A stretch of DNA of 64,000 bases. It comes from Berkiella sp963803015 (GTDB taxonomy: Bacteria > Pseudomonadota > Gammaproteobacteria > Berkiellales > Berkiellaceae). Positions 58,824 through 64,000 of the stretch are shown in pieces (position 1 is the first letter of the stretch; the number at the start of each line of letters is the position of its first letter). A program made the translations under genes and the position numbers. The notes beneath the pieces are model-generated. The model searched no databases. It was given only the letters and a program-made list of their open reading frames with translations, and was not told the DNA's origin. The stretch lies in assembly GCA_963803015.1 (NCBI GenBank), contig CAWDKV010000011.1, forward strand, positions 62,001 through 126,000, given 5' to 3'.

Positions 58824-60521
58824 ATGTTGCTCACGATAGATGAACTAACGCAAAAGCTAGAATTAGGCGTGTTGCCTTATGAATATAAAATAAAAACCCC
58901 CTTCCTTATTAATACGGATGAATTGACGCATATTTTATCGCTTTTTAAAAAAGGTGATCATATGCTTGAGTTTGTTAGAAAAATAAGTCTTGAACCAGAT
59001 ATTTCTATTACAGTCTCGGGCAGAACGATAAAATTGGGAACGATTGCGCGTTTGCAGCATGTGTTTGTGCGCGGGGGATATTTTGTTGATAAGCTTGAAG
59101 ATCATAAACAAGAGCTTATTTTTTCCTATTTTCAGAGGGCAGAACTAGATAAAGATCAACTCATTTATCTGTTGCAAAATTTGGCAATGAGAGATGTCAG
59201 AGATGAATTGCTTTATCTTTTCAATTTCTCAAACAAGGATTTGCTTGGTATTGCTAATGATTTTAATCTACTCCTGACACTCTCATATGATGTGATTAAA
59301 CTACTCTATCATTATTTTAATCCTGTCAGAAGGTGGCGTTCATCAGACACTCCGCTGCTTGATATGTACTACTTTGCCAACCGCGTTGGACATATCTTAG
59401 GCTTAAGCAATAATATTAAATCACTCGTAATGGGAGAGGCCCGCGAATTTAACACAGAATATGCTATGTCTGCGGTTTCGCTTAAATTACTGGTGGATTG
59501 TTTAGATTCGTATCGTCATCGTTTTCCTTGGGAAGTGATAGACACTATTTATTATGCCATGAAGGAATCTGCCCAGTTAATGACCTTTTATGATAATTAT
59601 TATAGTGAAGACGCTGCCGATATTTTACTGGGAAAGTATCAAAATAATGAGATGATATACCTCTCTTCTGGATGGAAGGGACATGGTGTCGCACTTGCCA
59701 TTTATGGAAAGTACTTATTATATTGTAATCGTGGACAAGGTGGTGATCCACGATATGGTTGTAGGATTTTTGAAATAAAAAATATTGCTCTAATCAATCT
59801 AGAGTTGATCAAAAATTTGACCGATCCAAATGAGTTAGATCAAGCCAGTAAATTTCATGAAATACTAAGTAAAATTGTAGATTTGAGCAAGCACGTTGTA
59901 CGCTTTCGCTCGAAAAAACAAAAGCACGATACTTGTACTTTTGTTAATCCGAAATCGGCGGTAGAAGGTATGATGGTGCTTTTGCGAGCAGGCTTTAATG
60001 CAAATAAGGAGCGATTGCTTGAGGTGACTAGGCAAGAAATTACCAGAAAAAAATACAAGCATTTTACAAATGATATTCGCAACAAAGAAATTGATGAAAT
60101 TATTAAAAATATGTTCTATGCTCAAGATTCTGATTTAATTTTGTTTTACGCAAATTTAACAAAAGCCATTATCCATGAGCACCATGGTAAGGGACGCCAT
60201 TTTATAAAAGATGAAAAGGAAATATTACGTGCGGTTGATCTCTATGAAAGATTGCCTGAAAAAGTCGCGATTCTTGTTAAGGCAGATGCTAGTTTTATGG
60301 GGTTGATGCGAAGTATTAAAACCCAATATCAGCAAATCATGAGAGCAGCTCAAGGAAATACCACCAAGCCGGCATGCCTTTTGATTAATAGTTATAATAA
60401 TTTCTCTAGGCATAAGGTGTCAGTTGATAATAAGGGCCATATTGTCTCGGTAGATAATAGAGAAACACCAAGAATGCCCTTTTCCTATAGAAACGCACGC
60501 AAGTTAATCGCTGTGTGTTAA
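58824..60521 (+). CDS. Orphan of 565 residues, possible His/Cys hydrolase effector
   Basis: No named family. The N-terminal half is helical (DELTHILSLFKKGDHMLEFV). The middle reads SSGWKGHGVALAIYGKYLLY, then CNRGQGGDPRYGCRIFEI, then KHDTCTFVNPKSAVEGMMVL. The order G-H (His287), N-R-G and Cys371 in a T-C-T-F context is reminiscent of a pattern I recall in Legionella effector proteins and would suit a cysteine-protease or transglutaminase-like fold. This is inference from pattern only. The C-terminal part is helical. No signal peptide. It starts 6 bases after a composite repeat and overlaps the convergent rnt gene by 18 bases. Confidence 0.68.
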   Translation: MLLTIDELTQKLELGVLPYEYKIKTPFLINTDELTHILSLFKKGDHMLEFVRKISLEPDISITVSGRTIKLGTIARLQHVFVRGGYFVDKLEDHKQELIFSYFQRAELDKDQLIYLLQNLAMRDVRDELLYLFNFSNKDLLGIANDFNLLLTLSYDVIKLLYHYFNPVRRWRSSDTPLLDMYYFANRVGHILGLSNNIKSLVMGEAREFNTEYAMSAVSLKLLVDCLDSYRHRFPWEVIDTIYYAMKESAQLMTFYDNYYSEDAADILLGKYQNNEMIYLSSGWKGHGVALAIYGKYLLYCNRGQGGDPRYGCRIFEIKNIALINLELIKNLTDPNELDQASKFHEILSKIVDLSKHVVRFRSKKQKHDTCTFVNPKSAVEGMMVLLRAGFNANKERLLEVTRQEITRKKYKHFTNDIRNKEIDEIIKNMFYAQDSDLILFYANLTKAIIHEHHGKGRHFIKDEKEILRAVDLYERLPEKVAILVKADASFMGLMRSIKTQYQQIMRAAQGNTTKPACLLINSYNNFSRHKVSVDNKGHIVSVDNRETPRMPFSYRNARKLIAVC

Positions 60522-61139
60522 AGAATCAGTAAAGAAAGGCCATTTATTGACAATTTCGCAAAAGAGCTTGGCTGTACATTCTGCATCGTATAGTGCTGAA
60601 TGGGCTTCTCTGGTATCAAAAGGAATATTAGCCAATTTCATTGCTTTTGATAAAACTGTTTGTCCATATACCAACGCACATAAAGTCGCAGTGTCAAAAC
60701 TCGTAAAGCGGTGAAAAGGCGGGTGCTTTATTTTGCAACGATTAGCCGCGGCATTGAGAAACTGTTGATCAAACCACGCATTGTGACCCACTACCACGCC
60801 TCTTTGACATTTTTTCTCTTTGCATTCTCTTTGGATCTCTTTAAATAACATCGGTAGAGCCTCACTCTCTTCTATTGCAAAGCGCAAGGGATAGAGTGGA
60901 TCGATTTTATTAAAAGCCAGCGCTTCAGGATTAAGGTTAGCGCCTTGAAAAGGTAAAATATGGTAATGGTAAGTTTTATCAGGATAAATCAGACCATCCG
61001 GCTCCATTTTGATGCTCACCGCGGCAAGCTCTAAAAGCGCATCTTGGTTGGGCGTGACGCCACCTGTTTCAACATCAATCACGATAGGCAAAAAACCCCG
61101 AAAGCGATGCGCTATTTGTTTAGTTATATTGTTGTTCAT
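60504..61139 (-). CDS. rnt: Ribonuclease T
   Basis: A 3'-5' exoribonuclease that trims tRNA and 5S/23S rRNA ends. The 211-residue protein of the DEDDh family has Exo I FLPIVIDVETGGVTPNQDAL, Exo II VVGHNAWFDQQFLNAA and Exo III AHSALYDAECTAKLF. The block HFHILPFQGANLNPEALAFN-like (YHYHILPFQGANLNPEALAF) is diagnostic of RNase T. It overlaps pyrC by 4 bases at its start, the last gene of the metG-rnfB-nth-DUF1841-pyrC-rnt operon. Its end overlaps the convergent orphan by 18 bases. Confidence 0.95.
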   Translation of the reverse strand: MNNNITKQIAHRFRGFLPIVIDVETGGVTPNQDALLELAAVSIKMEPDGLIYPDKTYHYHILPFQGANLNPEALAFNKIDPLYPLRFAIEESEALPMLFKEIQRECKEKKCQRGVVVGHNAWFDQQFLNAAANRCKIKHPPFHRFTSFDTATLCALVYGQTVLSKAMKLANIPFDTREAHSALYDAECTAKLFCEIVNKWPFFTDSLTHSD

Positions 61140-62182
61140 TTTTTCTCTTCACCTTCAATACATTGCCATGAGAGTTGCTTGTTTGCGAGGAAGGGAACAA
61201 CTGTTGTTTCAGCGAAAACACACTCTTTTGGGACTTGCCACGCTTTTTTATGTAAGAACAGCTTCTCTTTATTATAGGGTAATTCATAAAAATCAGGTCC
61301 AAATAAACTGGCAAATCCTTCAAGCTTGTCTAGCGCATTGACTTTTTCAAAAACGTCAGCATATATGCTCAAAGCAGCAGTATGATAAATGCCGGCACAA
61401 CCACAAGCCGATTCTTTTTTGCTCTTGGCATGCGGAGCACTGTCTGTACCAATAAAAAATTTGGGATTGCCACTGGTTGCGGCTTTAATCAGCGCTTGTT
61501 GATGCGTTTGTCTTTTTAGTATGGGTAAGCAGTAATAATGCGGGTTTAAACCTCCAGATAGCATGTCATTACGATTTAACATTAAATGATGCGGGGTTAT
61601 GGTGGCTGCTAAGGTTTGGGGGCCTGCGCTGACAAAATCGACAGCATCGTTAGTTGTAATATGTTCCAATACAACTTTTAACTGCGGGAAATTTTTTAAT
61701 ATTGGGATAAGATCTTGTTTAATAAAGACACTTTCTCTATCAAAAATATCTACCTCATGTGCGGTGACTTCACCGTGAATCAATAAAGGTAATTGATATT
61801 GTGATAATGCTTCAAAGACAGGGTAGAGCTTGATAAGGGACGTCACGCCATTTTCAGAGTTGGTCGTTGCACCCTGAGGATAAAGCTTACAAGCGTAAAT
61901 GATGCCACTGGCTTTGGCCTCACGGATGAGTTCCGGCGTTGTTTTATCCGTTAAATACAATGTTAGCAAGGGCTGAAATGTGCTGTTGGGGGGGAGTGAT
62001 TGCTCTATTCGGCACAAATATTCTTTTGCTGCTTGGACCGTTGTAATAGGGGGCACACAATTGGGCATCACAATTGCCCGTTTAAACTGTTTGGCACTAT
62101 TGGCAACGGTTGTGTCTAAATAAGAAAAGTCTCTTAGATGGCAGTGCCAGTCATCAGGATATACAATTTCTAACTCATTCAT
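61136..62182 (-). CDS. pyrC: Dihydroorotase PyrC
   Basis: Cyclises carbamoyl-aspartate to dihydroorotate in pyrimidine synthesis. The 348-residue protein is of class II length. Metal site residues are visible in DDWHCHLRD (two His), CKLYPQGATTNSENG (carboxylated Lys), IHGEVT and LEHITTNDAV, and the catalytic Asp is in IGTDSAPHAKS. It overlaps rnt by 4 bases and the DUF1841 gene by 4 bases, showing close translational coupling. Confidence 0.96.
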   Translation of the reverse strand: MNELEIVYPDDWHCHLRDFSYLDTTVANSAKQFKRAIVMPNCVPPITTVQAAKEYLCRIEQSLPPNSTFQPLLTLYLTDKTTPELIREAKASGIIYACKLYPQGATTNSENGVTSLIKLYPVFEALSQYQLPLLIHGEVTAHEVDIFDRESVFIKQDLIPILKNFPQLKVVLEHITTNDAVDFVSAGPQTLAATITPHHLMLNRNDMLSGGLNPHYYCLPILKRQTHQQALIKAATSGNPKFFIGTDSAPHAKSKKESACGCAGIYHTAALSIYADVFEKVNALDKLEGFASLFGPDFYELPYNKEKLFLHKKAWQVPKECVFAETTVVPFLANKQLSWQCIEGEEKK

Positions 62183-62604
62183 CGCAGAGCTCTTAAGCTG
62201 GTAATATATTTTTTTTCATTGAAAGCTTTGTTGTGTTTAGAGACTTGATAAACTTCCTCCACCAAGCAGTGCATCATTTTATGTTCCACTACAGTTTTAT
62301 CTTGATATTTTTTTAATAGTTTCTCATAGATTGGGCGAACGCCCGTTGGCTTATTAATACTCACTTGCTCAATGATGGCCACATGCAACCCAAGATGGAG
62401 AAAAGGATTATGATCTAATTCAAATTTCTCTTCTTTTAAATCGTTGAAGGAATGGGAACCTTCAAATATCGCATGATATTCGGGGTGTCTTTGGATAACA
62501 TCCACTAAGATACTTTCCATGGGGGTGAGCACTTGCTGTTTTAGACCTTTCTGCCAAGCGTCAAAGTAAACCTGCCTTAAAGCCACAGGGGAATTATCCT
62601 GCAT
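62179..62604 (-). CDS. DUF1841 family protein
   Basis: A conserved 141-residue protein of unknown function found in many gamma- and betaproteobacteria, often next to nth. Typical features are YFDAWQKGLKQQVLTPMESI, DHNPFLHLGLHVAIIEQVSI and VEHKMMHCLVEEVYQ. The histidine-rich central helices hint at metal binding. It overlaps nth by 11 bases upstream and pyrC by 4 bases downstream. Confidence 0.88.
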   Translation of the reverse strand: MQDNSPVALRQVYFDAWQKGLKQQVLTPMESILVDVIQRHPEYHAIFEGSHSFNDLKEEKFELDHNPFLHLGLHVAIIEQVSINKPTGVRPIYEKLLKKYQDKTVVEHKMMHCLVEEVYQVSKHNKAFNEKKYITSLRALR

Positions 62605-63250
62605 GAGATTTTTCCTTTACACCATTTTTTTGAGGATATTCACACAAATCAACAATCAAGCATGTTGTACATTTTGGTTTCCTAGCCGTACAAGTGTAAC
62701 GGCCATGCAAAATGAGCCAATGGTGCGCATCTTTGAGATAAGGTTTAGGAACAGCTTTTAATAAATTGTGCTCTACTTCAAGCGGTGTTTTGCCAATTGC
62801 CAATTTGGTGCGATTGGCGACGCGGAAAATATGGGTGTCGACTGCTATGGTGTGCTGGTCAAAAGCTGTATTTAAAACAACGTTAGCTGTTTTTCGGCCA
62901 ACGCCTGGTAGCGCTTCTAGATCTTCACGAGTACAAGGAACTTGGGAGTGGTGTTTTTTGGCCAATATCTCACATGTTTTTAAAATGTTTTTCGCTTTAG
63001 TGTTATAAAGACCAATCGTTTTAATCGCGTCTTTTAATTGTTCTTCCCCTAATTTAAGAAGCGCTTTAGGCGTATTGGCTCGAGCAAAGAGAATTTTTGT
63101 TGCTTTGTTAACGCTGACATCGGTCGCTTGCGCAGAGAGGATGACAGCAATTAATAATTCAAAAGGGGTTTGATAGTGTAATTCTGTCGTGGGGTCAGGG
63201 TTTTGCTGTTTAAAGCGTTCAAAAATCTCTTCTCTTTTATGTTTATTCAT
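62594..63250 (-). CDS. nth: Endonuclease III Nth
   Basis: Base-excision repair glycosylase/AP lyase for oxidised pyrimidines. The 218-residue protein has the helix-hairpin-helix LPGVGRKTANVVLNTAF with catalytic Lys, catalytic Asp in IAVDTHIFRVANR, and the [4Fe-4S] ligands C-x6-C-x2-C-x5-C (CTARKPKCTTCLIVDLC). I use the ATG at 63250 (MNKHKREEIF), which aligns with the E. coli start. An earlier TTG adds five residues. It overlaps rnfB by 8 bases. Confidence 0.96.
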   Translation of the reverse strand: MNKHKREEIFERFKQQNPDPTTELHYQTPFELLIAVILSAQATDVSVNKATKILFARANTPKALLKLGEEQLKDAIKTIGLYNTKAKNILKTCEILAKKHHSQVPCTREDLEALPGVGRKTANVVLNTAFDQHTIAVDTHIFRVANRTKLAIGKTPLEVEHNLLKAVPKPYLKDAHHWLILHGRYTCTARKPKCTTCLIVDLCEYPQKNGVKEKSHAG

Positions 63251-63644
63251 TGGGCTCATGTCCAATATATGAAGGAAATTTTTGCTTTTTTTCCAGAGCG
63301 CGTGTCAGACAATCTTCTAAGGCACTCTTAAAATCGACTGTCGCAGCAAGCTTATCAGCTCTTTCTTTTTCTTGTGCATTTTTGGCCAGTCTCGCTTTTC
63401 TAGCGTGTCGACGTTGTTTAGCACTATCCGCACTTTTTTCATCGATAGATGGAGTCAATTCAATACAAGAAACCGGACAGGGGGGTAAACAAAGTTGACA
63501 CCCCGTGCAATATTCCGTTAAGACCACATGCATTTGTTTAGTTGCACCGATAATGGCATCGAAAGGACAGGCATCAATGCATTTGGTACAGCCAATACAG
63601 GCGCTCTCAATGATAGTGGCAACTTGCTTTTTTGTGGCAGTCAT
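63243..63644 (-). CDS. rnfB: Short RnfB-like 2[4Fe-4S] ferredoxin
   Basis: The 133-residue protein has two cluster motifs, CIGCTKCIDACPFDAI and CTGCQLCLPPCPVSCIEL, matching the ferredoxin part of RnfB/RsxB. A helical basic tail follows (RRHARKARLAKNAQEKERAD). It lacks the N-terminal membrane helix and the first Fe-S domain of full RnfB. No rnfA, C, D, G or E is nearby, so it is probably a free-standing electron carrier. It lies 3 bases after metG and overlaps nth; similar metG-rnfB-nth clusters occur in related bacteria. Confidence 0.88.
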   Translation of the reverse strand: MTATKKQVATIIESACIGCTKCIDACPFDAIIGATKQMHVVLTEYCTGCQLCLPPCPVSCIELTPSIDEKSADSAKQRRHARKARLAKNAQEKERADKLAATVDFKSALEDCLTRALEKKQKFPSYIGHEPNE

Positions 63645-63647
63645 TAC

Positions 63648-64000
63648 TTACTTGACTCGCATCCCAGGCTCGGCGCCGGCATGCGGTTCTAAAATCCATA
63701 AGTCTTTCCCACCAGGGCCTGCAGCTAAGACCATCCCTTCTGACATCCCAAAGCGCATTTTGCGTGGTGCAAGATTGGCAACCATTACTGTTAATTTACC
63801 GATAAGATCTTCAGGAGCATAGGCGGATTTAATACCTGCGAAGACTTGACGTTGTTCGCTGCCAATATCAAGAGTAAGCTTTAATAATTTATCTGCGCCC
63901 TCAACGGATTCCGCAGCCACTATTTTGGCAATCCTCAGATCAATTTTTGCAAAATCTTCATAGCTAATATACTCGCCTGCTGATTCTGCTGCTTTTTCTT
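63648..64000 (-). CDS. metG: Methionyl-tRNA synthetase, C-terminal part (cut by window edge)
   Basis: Only the last 117 codons are in the window. They encode the C-terminal tRNA-binding (EMAP/Trbp111-like OB fold) domain: YISYEDFAKIDLRIAKIVAA, RQVFAGIKSAYAPEDLIGK, VMVANLAPRKMRFGMSEGMV, ending GAEPGMRVK. This domain dimerises MetG and binds tRNA. The catalytic part lies beyond base 64000. It is first visible gene of the operon running to rnt. Confidence 0.93.
   Translation of the reverse strand, partial: EKAAESAGEYISYEDFAKIDLRIAKIVAAESVEGADKLLKLTLDIGSEQRQVFAGIKSAYAPEDLIGKLTVMVANLAPRKMRFGMSEGMVLAAGPGGKDLWILEPHAGAEPGMRVK

Noticed and set aside
1..64000. tRNA, rRNA or tmRNA genes
   Set aside because: I found no cloverleaf-like or rRNA-like segments when reading the intergenic regions.

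Overview
The window is a gene-dense (about 40% GC by eye) chromosomal segment of a gammaproteobacterium. It carries a normal housekeeping core (SUF Fe-S assembly, aconitase and fumarase, RpoS, TamA/TamB, class Ia ribonucleotide reductase, bacterioferritin, superoxide dismutase, peroxiredoxin, endonuclease III, dihydroorotase, RNase T, methionyl-tRNA synthetase). Mixed into it are genes typical of bacteria living inside eukaryotic cells: a mitochondrial-carrier-family protein, a PTP-like phytase, a relative of the rickettsial protein-lysine methyltransferases, a eukaryotic-type protein kinase, ankyrin and leucine-rich-repeat proteins, a Mip-type prolyl isomerase and several large coiled-coil orphans. 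This mix suggests a Legionellales/Coxiellaceae-like intracellular bacterium of protists ('Candidatus Berkiella' or a relative is my guess). That is inference, because no rRNA is in the window.

Layout. 1-4052 (minus): sufB-sufC-sufD-sufS. 4.1-8.9 kb: phytase-like phosphatase, lysine-methyltransferase-like protein, a small orphan and a TPR-methyltransferase fusion. 9-12.5 kb: Kef-like antiporter, Mip-like isomerase, AmpG-like permease. 12.6-17.4 kb (plus): three probable host-interaction genes, including the mitochondrial carrier. 17.5-21.6 kb (minus): acnA-fumC. 21.8-24.7 kb: MarR regulator, rpoS and two orphans. 25-29.4 kb (minus): tamA-tamB. 29.4-32.4 kb: an ABC importer operon broken by about seven frameshifts or stops. 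32.8-35.2 kb: aroQ-ubiC-pabB, three enzymes that all consume chorismate, bracketed by inverted copies of a dispersed repeat. 35.4-39.4 kb: a RimB-RimK fusion and two orphans. 39.4-44.2 kb: nrdA-nrdB with candidate NrdR boxes, and a TetR regulator. 44.4-53.2 kb: methyltransferase, ankyrin protein, sodB, LRR/TPR and coiled-coil proteins, grxD. 53.4-55.1 kb: a two-gene split HipA-type kinase module in an AT-rich island. 55.2-58.6 kb: protein kinase, bfr, bfd, peroxiredoxin. 58.8-64 kb: an orphan with a possible His/Cys active site, then the tightly overlapping operon metG-rnfB-nth-DUF1841-pyrC-rnt.

Best candidate for an undescribed system: the module at 53.46-55.07 kb. The first gene encodes a HipT-like kinase with an N-terminal zinc knuckle. 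The second encodes a HipS-like (HipA N-subdomain) protein fused to a C-terminal XRE helix-turn-helix, so antitoxin and regulator are one polypeptide placed downstream of the kinase. Two dispersed intergenic repeat families with terminal inverted repeats also run through the window. One copy supplies the last codons of sufC, and others flank the chorismate operon.
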